From contig JAJTUP010000060.1 in NCBI GenBank assembly GCA_021399435.1, forward strand, positions 186,001 through 250,000: 64,000 nucleotides of DNA, written 5' to 3'. The position numbers were made by a program, and so were the translations under genes. The stretch's first letter is position 1; the number at the start of each line of letters is the position of its first letter. The notes below the pieces were generated by a model. The model did not search any database. It was not told the origin of the DNA and worked only from the letters and a program-made list of their open reading frames with translations. Positions 34,753 through 47,336 of the stretch are shown piece after piece. Origin of the DNA: Diaporthe sp. PMI_573 (Eukaryota; Ascomycota; Sordariomycetes; Diaporthales; Diaporthaceae).

Positions 34753-35660
34753 TTTGGCTGGTTTATCTGGCTACCGGGTAGGTAAGTAAACAAGGTTGGT
34801 TTGGGGTTGCAAAACAGGACAAGACTTGGGGGGTGAAATTGCTGACCTTGGGTTGTGTTGGCTGTTGCGATGACGTCGATAGGAGTCGAGTACGTGTCGG
34901 CTAGTGACGAGTAATTCGATGGTGAGCTTGCCGGACTTGGCTACCTTTTTGTACGAGGGGTTTGAAGAGCCTGAGTATCTGCTGTGGAGGCCCGGAAGAC
35001 GGAGGGGATGGGCTGTGGGTCGTGTGGAGGGTTTTTATATCGCGAGGGGTTCCTGCCCAAAGTAAGTTCGAACGCGGCAGGGCAAGGGCAGCTGGAATGG
35101 GACGGGACCCGATCTCAGTGAGCCGGAGCCAAGATGATGTGATGTGAGCCCAAGTACCGTCTTCCGCACCTCAAGGCCCCCCGTGGGACGAGTGAGGGTT
35201 GACTCGGTAAAGTTGAGCCTCGATCTCTGGTTGACCATTTAGCTGCAGGTGCAGGTACTTTGGTCCTCACATGAGCCTGCAGGGGCTGCAGGTACCTGGG
35301 TACGGTACCTCGGCCTCGCCCCCTTTTATTACCAAGCTACCATGTACAGACGTACCCAGGCACTGTGGTGGTGCTGTGATGTGAGGCCGTTGGCTCGTCA
35401 GGTGCCGATGACGCCGGCGGTGCTGGGGAAACTGGGATCTGGATACCTTGCACCGCATCCACAGTTCCGCCCAACAAGGACGAGTCGCATCAAAGCAAGG
35501 CTACCAGCAGAGGGGCTTCTCGTGTGAAGAAGCAGTTTACGTACACTCACTTGCCTGCCCGCCTCGTCCTCGTCTCACCTCCTGCGTGCTTCCTCCGTGC
35601 CCACTGGCGCACAGCAGCGTTCACATGCGCGGCTCCTGAAATGCTTGTGAGCAAGCAGTC

Positions 35661-35691
<31 letters not shown>

Positions 35692-38499
35692 TCGTCATTC
35701 CCCAAGCCCGGGAACTCTGGCAGCTCACCCGGAGAGACTGGCAGCGGAAGGGGTTAGGTGCCAAGGCACGCTTGTTGCCAGGGTGCTTATGGTGCTGTCA
35801 CTGCAAGCTGGAAACAGCTTATTCCCTGCCCCTTCGGATCGCAATTACCCCTCCAGCAGATCGCGGGGCGGGGTTGGCCGCGGGGCACTCTCACACCGTT
35901 CCCCTATCCTCCTCATGGGCTGGCTGATGGAAGGATTCAGCGGGTGGACTGACTGGCGGACTAAACTCCCGATCGTCAGAGTAAAAAAGTGTGGACGACT
36001 CCAGGTTGCTCACTGACGCGGACCCTCGTTGGCGCAAAGCTGAGCCCGGGATTGATGCCTCTTTCTGCGGTAGCGACTGCAGAAGAGCTCGGTGGTGAGG
36101 AATATGATAGGCTACCTGATGTGATGCCCTCCGCAACGCACCTCCAGCCACCGATCAAATTGGTAATCTGCCCGGCCCGTCTGACAACGGCGAGAGATGT
36201 TGGGTGCTGCGATAGTCGGCGGCTCTTGCTAGGTCTGTCGCACGTCTGTCGGTCTGACCTGTCAAGCCGATCATCGCCCTGGAGCAGGGTTTCCAGTGCG
36301 CTCTGGCGGAGCGCTGCTTCAGGTCAAACGTCCTCCCCTGGGGGTTCTTGCAGCTTCAGGGTTCATGGCGATGACTTGCGTCCCCAGACGCACATTTCAT
36401 AAACATGCCTGAATACGCGTTTACCTCGGTGCCAGCCGCCATGGGAGGCCGAGGAAACGATGACGGCAGCTTAAGCTCTCCCCCGGGGGAACAAGCTGCA
36501 TAGGGAAGAATATCCACCCCATGCAGAGGTGAAACGAGCCGTCTTTGCTTCTTCTGTTCCGTATTTTGACAACGTTTGCGGCGTTGAACGGCCTGCCCGA
36601 AGAAAAGCAGAGAATCTGTTCGAAGGACCTCGACACCACTACGTTGGTTCCTGTCAAGTTGGGCAGTTCGGCACCCTGGCCGGGTGGCGCCGTGCAGGAG
36701 GCTTCCCTCGCCTGTTCTTGCAAATACAGGACGATATCGTAGATGGAGCGGCCATCCACCCATATCGCCCGTTTGACCAAGTTCTGCGAGGCCGTACGGA
36801 AGCCCTTCCGGGAACAACTTCTGGGGCCGTGGATCAGACGCACAACCAACGCGCGTGCTGATCCTCTGGCTGTCGTCATTGCACATGAGGAGCTGATGCA
36901 TTGTGGCGCTCGTGTCCTGACCTGAGGCGACCACGATATCTCTGGCCAAAGGTCCTGCCCGACGGGGCTGAGGTCAAATGACCTGCGTCGCAGATATTAG
37001 CTGCTGCATATATAGACGATAAACACGTCAGTCAACCTCTTACTCCCACGCCACGGGGGCATCATGCACCCAAAGCAGTGGTATATACGAATGCTGTGCA
37101 CTCTCATACCAGCCCAATCCGAGACGAAGACTTCACTGTGCAGTCACTCCTAGTGAGGTTACTCTCCATCATCTTGATTCCCAGCAATAAGCAGGCACTG
37201 TTGACTCCACCATCCCTGTCCCCACCGATGAGACAGGAAAAAAGACCAAGGGCGATGGCCCGTATCTGGCAATGCTACGTGGTCCGCCCGAATCGACTCG
37301 TCACCTACATGAGAGGCGGCGGGACGCAGGACGGGCCCTTGCTGCGCGAAAGCTCTTCTACTTTGGTACGAACCTGCCTTGGATCTTTCTCGCATCTCGA
37401 CTAACCGACGCAGGTAGCCTCAAATCTAAGAGCTCTCTGCACGCTCAATCGCGGCGGATACCATCCGAATGGTGCTCATTGGCGACTGGAGCCAAGCACC
37501 GATGCAAGTTGTGCCCTCTGGCTGTGCTGCGATCTCCCAGCGCAGTCCGATCATCCATGATCGGACCTAGATAGGCGAGCCGCCTACAGGTAACAGCGCA
37601 CATGTTCTGTGGAGTGACCATTCGCCGTGAAGGGGGATGTAAGCTATGGGACTCTCCTGATGAGGCCCGCGCGTGGTGATCGACCAACCTGCTGTCATAT
37701 GTGACAGGAACAGTACCCAAGATTACTTTGGCTTGTGTCAAAGCAGAGAAATCAGGCGGCCGCCAATGCAACCGCGTAGAAGAGGCGCTTTTGTCAGCAC
37801 TATAATTCGCAAACATTTACAGAACCGGACGAGAAACTTCAGACGATCCCAGCCCTGCCCGGGGTTGTGAAAAGGGATGGGGAAGCATGCGATCCTTTGG
37901 TGAGTCCCAGTCTGCCCAAACATGACGTAGGTTCCGAGTACCTCTGAGCAGACCCAGACTTTCTCTTCTCTGTCACTCAACTCTGGCCGCTTGGGTGCTC
38001 TTCCGCCGCCGCCAAAATCGTCCGTCCACAGGGGGGCCTTGCTGGCGCTCTTCGGTCTTCCATAGGGTTTCATATCCATTCTACTCATCAAACCAAAACA
38101 CACGAGATACAGACACTGTCTTTTTCAGACTTCAGGGGACCTGGCAGCAATATGGTATATTGTGTTGTCTCTGTTGATTCTCAGAGCAGCACGCGATGAT
38201 TCAAAACTCAAGTCTACCCTTGGATCAGTCCAGTCATATTTGGGGATACTGTAAACTTGTCTATTTATAGATGCTACCCGCTGCTCAACAGCTCCAACAT
38301 CTAGGCTAAGTGGTAATAGCAAGAGCTCCTCCGGTATCGGTTTCTATAAGTTCTCAGGAAGCCACATCGTCTACTGTGACGCGATGCCCTTTGCTGGTGG
38401 TAAGTCTCGGTCAAAGGTGGGAACTTGCACGTCAACACTTCAAATCGGCATGGTAGATTTAATCATATTTGAGTCTATTTCTGAGGATGTCCAGACACC
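34753..38499. other. Long intergenic region without a supported gene
   Basis: Besides the FKBP12 upstream region, these 3.7 kb contain only microsatellite (five gcacag units at 35,661-35,690), repeated ggtacc-type palindromes at 35,250-35,310, and overlapping minus-strand open frames at 36,356-36,949. The latter show no family motif and two frames are open at once, which argues for GC-driven chance. Nothing else is recognised. Confidence 0.4.
35661..35690. repeat. (GCACAG)5 microsatellite
   Basis: Five perfect hexamer units are visible in a gene-free stretch about 0.9 kb upstream of FKBP12. Confidence 0.85.
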
Positions 38500-38815
38500 A
38501 GGCACACGGCACTGCGCACGACAGCACTACTACATCTGTGACTCAAGACTTTGGGTGTCTGCTACACGACCACAGCATCTCCGTATATAGTGCACCATCT
38601 GGGCAATGCTTACTGCCCATCCCCCTGTAGGGTTGACTTTGTACGGAATAACCTCCCATAGGATAACCTTGTGTGGGAGATAGGATGACTTCCCATTGAG
38701 CGACCTCCTACAGGATGATCCGGCAAGAATAAGCAAGCCGCATGTGAGCTCTGCTATGACATTGTATACTTTGTTGTAAGTGTGGCTTTATTACTGTAAT
38801 ATTGTATATGAAGTC
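38500..38815. repeat. Dispersed repeat, copy B (longest, AT-shifted)
   Basis: This copy contains in order the block shared with copy A (gtgtctgctacacgaccacagcatct, quoted in part as gctacacgaccacagcat), a series of aggataacct / aggatgact units at 38,645-38,720, and a terminal block (gtggctttattactgtaat) shared with copy C. Relative to copy A most differences are C-to-T or G-to-A in this copy, as expected for RIP-like decay. It lies about 0.5 kb before the F-box pseudogene. Confidence 0.5.
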
Positions 38816-39252
38816 CATATCAGTGAAGAAGGTCAACTGGTGTTTTCTAAGTTGCCTCTGGTTTGTGACTTTGGAACAAGAAGAGACAAATCTCATCTTA
38901 TGAAGTCTGTAAAAAAAGTCCTAGCACTCGAGAGAATACTTGAGTTCTTACTCCTGGGATTTTGGAGTCATGCCAACACTCTAAGCCTGCGATATGTACA
39001 ATTCAGTCTAAGAGATCTGAGTACTGGAAGGGTGCATACTAATCAGGCTTCTATTGCCAAACCGACAAGTCATTGCTTCTGGTACATAGGTATAAAGGAA
39101 CCACGATAAATACCATCTCGACCATCCTGGCCGATTCACTGGATTAGTGTGTTCCTAGTCACAATTAATATTTGCACAACGTGTGTCCACAGCCTTTTTG
39201 CTACAGACACAAAGAAATATACGGCTGGATCGCTAAATCTCAATTTTCTGCC

Positions 39253-41018
39253 ATGCCATCATTCTTGTCACACATCATTCAGGCCTTCAGGTCGATCAGT
39301 CTTTTGTCTTATTCCGGAAAGACAGAATCGACATCCCCGATGGCACCCTGGATCAAATTGCCCGAACAGGTCCGACTCTTGATCCTGGAGTCCTTGGTCG
39401 AGGATGACTGCAGTGTCGCTAAATTCGCCACAGTATCGCGAGAGTGGCAAGCGGTCATCGAACAGCGCAACTTCGCCCGAATCAAATTGACAACATCACG
39501 TCTCACTAGCTTCGGTTCAATGGTCCATCGAAACCGACATCTCTCGTGAGCTATATCTGGCTTTGTGTGGAACTGAGGCTTTACTCTTCCCATGACGCCT
39601 GTACACCTCAGAACTGTCGGTCCTGGTTGTTTGAAGATGTCGAATATGTGGCCACAGCAATCTGGAAGTTGCTCTTAACGCTTAGTACTTGGGAGCCATG
39701 TGGTGAATTAGTGCTCGATATCAGTGTTTATTCTCCCAGTGATTCAGAGCACTTGCTCAAGTATCTCATCTTTGAGCCTGATACCTATTTAGACGATCGC
39801 TTGGGTCCAGGCAGTGCGGACCTAGGAGAAAGAGCAGGGCACGACTGGAGTCTCCGGGACGCAATAGGCGAAGCCAAATGGCATATTATAACAATCTTCA
39901 ATATCATGAGTCACATCAATATTGATTTCGATGTCATCATTGCAAGAATATGTGATGATAACTTTTGGGAGGAATTGCCATTGGTTACAGCAGTGACAGG
40001 TGTGCTTCTGCGCCAACAAACATGCCGGCAATTGCTTCTCAACGAGCTTGCAAATATCTTTGTATGCTTTCCGAGGCTATAGGAAGTCATTTACCAACCA
40101 TGGAGAAGATATAAACATCGATTATCAGGAAGTAACTAACAAATATAAGTAGTGCCCTATCTTTTCTCTTTGACTGTTCTCCCTTGGGTCGTCATAATCT
40201 AAACAAATAGGAATCGACACTGATGTTATGTTTTGTAATAGATCGCAGGAGCCACTTTGACTCGCTTGCTTCTGAGAAGATACGGAAACTGGTAGTTTTG
40301 AAGAACTTCAATCCATACTACAAACACGCCATCCCTAAACTCGGGCTCCCTCAGATTCCAACCACTGTTTTAAGCCGGGCGATTACTGAAGCCAGTCTCG
40401 AAATAGAAGGAACTCTCGGCATCATTCCTGGTCGATACTTCTTCATTCTTTAGTCCTCGCAAGTCTTCCTGGAAGTAGATCAACCTCACATCGCTTACAC
40501 TCCCATCACAATTGCTAACTCCGAGGGCACACTCAACTAATATCGACAATTTACTCAGAGCAGCAGCGGCAGCAGCTATGGAGATGCCAAAACTTCAGAC
40601 TATAGAATTACAGAACGGAAGAGTATTGCAGAACGGAAGAGTAGGTTTGGCAGCTCCCTTTAGGTATCAGTCAAAGTACGCTGCTGCGACCTGGAGGGGA
40701 ATATAGGACCTTTCCCTACGTCTACGCGTAATCCAGGCCTGGGAAGATATTGTACGTAGAACACAGCGCCGAGGCCTTATTGTATACACGGAACTGCTCG
40801 ATTGTCGCGGTGATATTAAGTCACACGGTGATGCAATTCACCACTCAAGGCTTTTAAAGCCAGTGCTTCGGCCCATCTTGTTGCAACAGATCCTTACGGA
40901 GCACAATGTCCACCACACTTGGGAAGAAAGGCGAAGAAAGAGTGAGTAGTCCGAGGAATCCGGGAGCTCGGAAATGGACAGCGAGGATCTGGATAGTGAC
41001 TACATGGACACCGAGTGA
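39253..41018 (+). pseudogene. Decayed F-box-like protein gene
   Basis: The relic resembles the large family of fungal F-box-like proteins that start with a short F-box (here WIKLPEQVRLLILESLVEDD) and continue with a poorly characterised repeat-rich body. The frame opens at 39253 (or ATG 39340), runs to a shift near 39543 where about two extra bases break HL/VSYIWLCVEL, continues to a TAG at 40080-40082 inside PRL*EVIYQPWRRYKH, then through several more stops. The body resumes as DSLASEKIRKLVVLKNFN, TNIDNLLRAAAAAAMEMPKL and, after TAG at 40704-40706, DLSLRLRVIQAWEDIV and a Ser/Glu/Asp-rich tail ending at TGA 41016-41018. A duplication (NGRVLQNGRV) is also present. Stops look like CAG or TGG changed to TAG, consistent with RIP. 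F-box genes adapt Skp1-Cullin ubiquitin ligases to targets, but this copy is almost certainly non-functional. Confidence 0.7.
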
Positions 41019-44000
41019 CTTGATACCTGGAGTTGAACAACGATCCATTTTTCTTAGACGAAAACAGCGAGGAATTGGAGGGCGCATAGTCCACTTTACG
41101 GAGGGCTTGCAAAGATCCAAAGAATATTTGAACGCCATGAGGAACGTTACAGCATAGACCTAAACAGTTCATTTCCAATTAACTAGATGGATACTTTCTC
41201 AACTTGAATGTAAAGTCTAATTCCAATATATCCAGAGTCTACGATGGTATAAAGTACCTAGGTATCCCGTGCTATTGAGCCTCGTTCCATAGTCTCAAAT
41301 CTGCTGAGCAGTGCCATACACAGAGTACCGCCCAAAGTCTGCTTATATACATCTGTACCTCATTCTTATTGAGTGAGAGCCCAAGTCGACGCAGTGAACT
41401 TGTAAAGAGGCACGTGTAGGGACGGGCACTTATGTTCTTGCCTTCGGGCTACGAGCTGTGAAACAGAATCTACTTACGAAAATGCGTGATGATCTTCCAC
41501 GTGACCTCGATGCCACCGGGGCTGAAGCATCTAATGTAAACTTGTGCAGTACTCGTTGAGATGATCGTACCGGCCCGCAAAATGCACTATATTGCATGCT
41601 GTTGAGCAACCGATTTGCTTTACTGGGCAGCCATTGACTCTGAGAGGCGGGCATGGGAGGTGTACGAAGAGACAGAAACAGAGATGGCACACAGACGGAC
41701 GGTTAATACTCTCTCTTGGAGACGAGAAGCGTGAGGTAATTCAGATGTGGTAGGAAAAGCCGCCTCTCGATTCTTAGCCACCCACCCCATAGCAGCCGGC
41801 TGTCCCCTCGGCTCCATTGTTCAATGCAGCCTTAGCGCACATATTGCAAAGATTTACTGAGCCAGTGTAAAGTCCGGGTGCAAGCTGAGTAAGGTTACGG
41901 CATCCTGGACGAGGCTTTGACGCTGTGATAGAGGTGTAGGGGTGTTGCATGCTAGTTCGCTTGTCCCTTGCCGAGGAAACCTCACACGACATCAGGGGCA
42001 TGTTGACAAGATCTGTATCACAGACACAGCCTGGGAAGAGAGCGAAGTGGGGCTTGAACACGAGGCAGCGAAAAAAACAGAGAATGAGTCGAATGGGAGA
42101 ATCGAGGCCAAAAGTGAACGGGCACATATCAACTGGTCCCAAATCCGATGTTCTCAGACGCCGTGACTGGGGGTGCAGACGAGGGCATTCCCCCCTTAGC
42201 GTGTGTTAGCGAGGCCGTGTTTCAGGTGGAGCAGAGCTCTAGCTTCTGCCGCCCCCTCGAGATAGGAAAAAAAACACGTCGAAATACGAGGTCCCATCGT
42301 AGGCATTTCTGGGTTTTTGGGCGCAACTCCTGCAGACTGGCTGACTGGCTGGCAGGTCAGGTGTGTGCGAGGGGCGACGATCAGGAGCAGATCTCAACAA
42401 AAGACTCCGAGGTGGTGTGGGCATGTGAGTGAGTCGGGTGCTACCACACATGAGTGACATGACAGAGTTACGCGGTTGTGAAAGCAGCAACAATCAGCAG
42501 CAGCAATCAGCAGCAGCAACGGCATCAGCGGCGGCTTGCGCCCCCGACGTAATTAATAAGGCGGCCCCTCCATTTTTCTTCATTCCATGTGCGCGCGGTG
42601 AAACACCAGCCATGATGGGAGCTCCCGCGTTTCTCCGCGCGAACAGGTGGTGTGGAATGGTGGCTGTCACGTCTTGTCTCGGAGGATTCTTGGTTCTTGG
42701 GGTTTCGACACAAACACGAGCAGCCCTGGCCCTGCCCTGTCCTGCAGGTGCCCTGCCCTACCAGGCATGCTCTGACTCTGCCGCTGTGTCGAACCTGCCT
42801 ACGGTTCATCTCATGTTACTGTGCCTGTCGCATCAAGACATTCTGGCGTTCAGACATCCAAAGTCAATTGCCCTAACATGCATTCTCGAAGCTTTTTTCC
42901 CCGCCCACGGCGCTAGGTAGCTGGCAGTCGTGTTTGAGGAAACATTTGAGATTTGCTCGGGCGGGCTGTCAATGCTACTGCGCTCGTGTTGGGGATTTTT
43001 ACGAGCGAGCCCCTTGGATCGAGCTCACAAGCATGGGCGATCGACTAACACCGCCTGGGTGTTTGAGCATCCTACAACCGTACCTGAATGAAATTGACCG
43101 AGGGGTCAACCGCTGGGTGCTGCGAGATAGGCTACTATGTCGTGACCAATTGCTCGGCCTGCTGTGGAATTGTAGAAGGGCCCGTAGCCTTCCAAGCCTT
43201 CCTCTCGCCTGTCCGGCAGTCCGTACGAAGCACGTAATGACCGAATGTATTGCCTAGCTCCCAGCCCGGACGGCGATGGTGAGGCATTAGTCTGGGCCGT
43301 TGACTAGCCGTCTTCGGCCGATCAAATTTTGCTCCCAGCACCGGTGGCACATCCGGCCTGGGCGTCCCTGGCCTTCAACCGGTCAGGCGACACGCCGTTC
43401 CAAGTTCTGTGCGTGCGGCATGTTCCTGAGACACGGACATTGGTGTGTTGATGGGACTATGCGAGGCGATCCGAGGGCGTCTGTCTGGTTGGCTGAAGCA
43501 CTCAAGCTCGCCGGGGAGAATGAGGTAATGCAGGCCACAGTCAAAGTTGGAGGCCCGATGAAGAAGTCACCCAGGCGTGCCCGTTTCTTCGCGTGCGTGC
43601 GTGCGGCGTGCGGCGTTGTGGGCCCTGTCGTTGACGTTTGGAAGCCCGCCTCAGGCGTTGGAGTCATGACCGTTACATGATCTTCGATTAATCAAGTGAC
43701 AATAGTCGCATGGAGACCTGTGCTTCCGGCCGACCTGCCGCGAGGGGCAGAAGGGGGTGATGCACCCGGCGCGCGGGCTGCTCGCAGGCCAGAGCCGACG
43801 CGCTGCGACGGTTGGTGCTGGTCCTGGCGCTTGGCATTGGTATTGCGGCGTTGCTCAGCGTATGCAGTGGATCCCCATATTCAATCTCACGATGCAGGGT
43901 CGAGATTGAGACTATCGACAGTTGGCTGCTGGCGTGTCAGCGCTAGAGCGACTCTGTATCTGGTGTTGGTCGCTCGCCCGCAGGCTCGATGTTGTCTGGT

Positions 44001-46439
44001 AGCAGACTGATCTTAAGGAGGGGGGGGCGGTGTAGCTTTTCCTGTTCTGTCCTGGCCTCACCTCACCTCAGCCGTGGTCCAGCCCTCATCCAGCCTTCTC
44101 ACTCTTAGCATCACCACATCACGTCACGGCAACTGTCGAATATCCGAACTGTACACCTGCTGGCAGTTGCTGGCAGTTGTTGGCGAACATTCAGCCGTTC
44201 TGGCACTTTGTCAATGTTGGGAAGGATGCCTGGATGCCCAGCAGTGTCCCCGTTAGTATGTCATGCCGCACACCTGCGTGGTGGCTTAACACCACCGGCT
44301 GGGCATCCTCTTGGGGTCGTCTTCTCATCTTCTTTATTATTAGCATGCAGGTGGGGGAAGGATCCCGGGGCCTTTAGTCCAGTGCTCGTGGCCATTCAGG
44401 AGTACCACGCCGCCATCTGCCGTGTCTCTCGCGCGGCTGTGGTACCCATCTGTACCAAAATCCAGCACTGCGCCGCGTGCGAGTGTGCAGTATCGATACC
44501 TGGCATACGTACACACACACATTGCTGATTGCTCGCTTGCAGGACACGCAACGCACGCACAATAAGGTAGGACGCTACAGCAGGCCGGACCAAGCCACGA
44601 CGGCGGCAACATTAATTTTAGCATCCCTGCCGAGGTGGGGCACGGCACGGCAACCTGGCCACTCACACATCAGCCGACCTGGCGATCCCCAGGTTGCCCG
44701 CCTGACAGGAAGGGGAAAGCGAGCCGCGGGCGGACCAGTGGGCACTGGGCCCCTCTCCTGCCTCTCCACTTAGCTGCCAACATACATTCAATCCGGTCGG
44801 TCCAGGCACAGCTGGGTCGCAAGGATGAGCGACTACCCTGACAATCATGACAAAGACGGCCGAGACCGCGGCCGTTTTGTTTGTTTGCACTGATCCTGTC
44901 CCTGGGGAACGTGGTGGGCCTTGGCCAGCAATTGCCGTTAGTAGACTGTCGATCTGTCATTCCATCAGTCTTGTCCGTCGTTTTGTCCTTAGACAAACGG
45001 TTGGTCCTGTGCCTGGGCCTAGTGTAGAAGCGCACGCGCTGGGCCTTGGGTCTCAGATGTTCAACGGTACGTGCCAGCCCGTCGACAAACCGGCGCCGAT
45101 AAGCCAGCGTTCGACATCACCGACGACGTCAACCAACAACACGAGCGATCCGTCGGCGTAAGACGCGCCGCGAGACCAACAGTCAGTGACTGTGACGGAG
45201 CTGCGGAGCGCAATCTTGCAACCTCTGATCTCTTCTGCGAGGCTGCGGCGAAGCGGCTGATCGTTTGGTTGGCCTTGTCGTGCCAATCCATCGCTTCTGA
45301 GGCTTCTGACTACGGGTTCCCACTCTGGGTCATATCAAGGCTCCAAGGATGGCTAGGGATGGACTATGGCAGGAGGATTTCTCTGTCATTAGAACACTGT
45401 ATCCCAACTTGGGAAACACCATCACTTCAGGAATCAGGATGGATGCACCGGTGGGGACGTGATCCGCAGGCGGCTCTATCAAGGCGTGCCCCATCGCAGA
45501 TTAGACCATCAACAGCCATGTAATGTGTTTGGCTGTGTTCTCTACGCACTATTGTCTTCCATGCACATGCTGCGTCCATGTTGCATTGCAACATAACACA
45601 GCACAGCATAGCACGACGTAGGACATCGGCCATTCGTCGGCATGCTGGCGAGCACAGGCCCCAGCAGTGTGAGGTGGTGATACCCACGATGGCCTGCTGC
45701 TACCGTCCCGGCGTCCCAAGCGTCTTAGTCATGGGTGTGCCATGGTGTGGTATGGCCCTTTCCCAATCTGTCGCTCGTGATCTCTCCTCATCTCTGCCGT
45801 TGGGACGCTGGGTGGGTGGGAGCACAAATTGGGATGCGGATGCGGATTTGGGATGCGTCGCTGGGCCTGCATCATTGCAACCCAGCTGGGCGCAGACTTC
45901 GGACGGAGAAGGGTCGGGGGCCACTACCAAAGCTACCTGCAGCATCGGCAAGGTTTGCTGCAAGATTCGCCGTACCTGAGCATAGGGGGCGGCCCCCTCC
46001 TTCCGTGCCAACCAGAGACGTGGGAAGGAAGGGGTGTGGGTGTGGAGAGGACACACAGCAGGAGGGAGGCAAAGAAGGCGCGCTAGGTTCTTTTGGCAGC
46101 AAAGCCACCCCCGGCCCTGCTCCTTGCAGCGTGCACAGCTTTCGCCCTCTGGGTGGACTGTGGGTGGACTGTGGGTGGATGGGGTCCCTTTCTGTGTTTG
46201 TCTCCCTTCCGTTTCCCTGCATTCCTCCAATCCTGATTATCCCTCGCCCGCCTGGCTCCTCTTTTCCTGCTCGACCGCGCGTGGTGTCCCTGCCCCCTGC
46301 CCCTGTCCGCCTCCTCGCCCTCCACCACCCCCATCCCATTCCTCAATCTCCCAGATCCCCGGTCCCTGTCTGTGCCCGCGTGCCTGTCCTGCCTTGTCCT
46401 CGTCTATATCGTATCCTCGTCCTGGGCTGACTGACTGAC
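41019..46439. other. 5.4 kb without a supported gene
   Basis: Open frames of 60-165 codons occur on both strands but overlap one another, lack conserved motifs and have no convincing splice structure. Visible items are a perfect tacctaggta palindrome at 41,255-41,264, an (AGC)-rich tract (cagcagcagcaatcagcagc) at 42,485-42,540, and an 11-bp triplicate (gggtggactgt) at 46,151-46,180. The distal part is presumably MSB2 promoter. I cannot exclude a lineage-specific or non-coding RNA gene. Confidence 0.35.
46151..46180. repeat. 11-bp tandem repeat, three units
   Basis: Three successive gggtggactgt-like units are seen about 1.2 kb upstream of MSB2; the third is slightly diverged (gggtggatg). Confidence 0.75.
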
Positions 46440-47336
46440 CTGACTGACTCTGGTTGACATTTCATTTACTTGTCACCACCACCACCACGCCAGTCCTTGT
46501 CCCATTCTTTCATTCTCCTCCCCCTCCCCTCCCTCTCTCTACTCGTCCCCGCCGACCGGTATTCTTGTTTTTGTCGAACAGCGACGAGTTCTTCCTTTTG
46601 GTGAACATCGTCCTTTTTTCCCCGGCGGCCTTCTCCAGCGGTTTCGAGCGTAATCGATAGATAGACAAAGAAAGGGCCCGTCCTGCGTTCCCGCGGCCGA
46701 TCTCCACCAGGATTAGCCCGCCCAACCTCCACGGCCCCCTTTTCCCGAAATTGCGCTGCCAATGTCTGTCCTGGCTTAATCTCGACCTTTTCCCACCACA
46801 ACGTTTCCTAAACCACCACGGGCACCGCTTTGCTGTGAACCTTCACCCCATTCTGACGAGTCCCTCGTCAAGTCGCTCTTTAATCCAAAACGCAAAACAC
46901 TCATTCTTTTTGGCCCGCGCCAGAAAACGTCAGTAGCCTCGAACCCTTTCCTTTTCTGTGTCTGACGCCCTGTTTCCCGCGCCGCCGAGGAGGTGGAGCC
47001 CAAGGCTTGGGGCAGTTCCCTCGTTCCCTGGTTCCCTGTCCCAACAGCAGCCACTGGCGGATCATTCATGCACGCAGCATATATGGGGGAGATGCATGGG
47101 CCAGACACTGACTACTCATATAGATTACACACTCCTTGACCCATTGTCAAGTACATTCGTTTATTGCCTCATTCCTGACAGTGAGTCGCCAGCACTTCGA
47201 CACTACTCACCGGCTCCTCGCGTGCTGACTGTCGTCGAGACCACCTGCATAGGCCCTCGCCGACTCCTGCTCTTCGGACCCTAGCATACTACTCCTCGAA
47301 CGATCGGTACGGATGAATTGTCAGTAGCTCGAGAGG
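46440..47336 (+). promoter_or_regulatory. MSB2 upstream region with pyrimidine-rich tract and upstream ORFs
   Basis: Pyrimidine-rich sequence at 46,490-46,560 suggests a promoter or transcript start. Upstream ATGs start a 23-codon ORF at 47,068-47,139 and a minimal ORF ATG AAT TGT CAG TAG at 47,313-47,327 that stops only nine nt before the MSB2 ATG at 47,337. If included in the mRNA they could control translation. A CTGA tract is at 46,425-46,451. Transcript start is inferred. Confidence 0.4.

Noticed and set aside
36356..36949. Two overlapping minus-strand open frames (197 and 152 codons)
   Set aside because: Both frames are open simultaneously, no domain is recognised, and no splice or promoter signals single out one. 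A relic gene cannot be excluded.
42429..43680. Several 90-160 codon plus-strand frames
   Set aside because: No conserved motif, mixed frames on both strands, and low-complexity starts.
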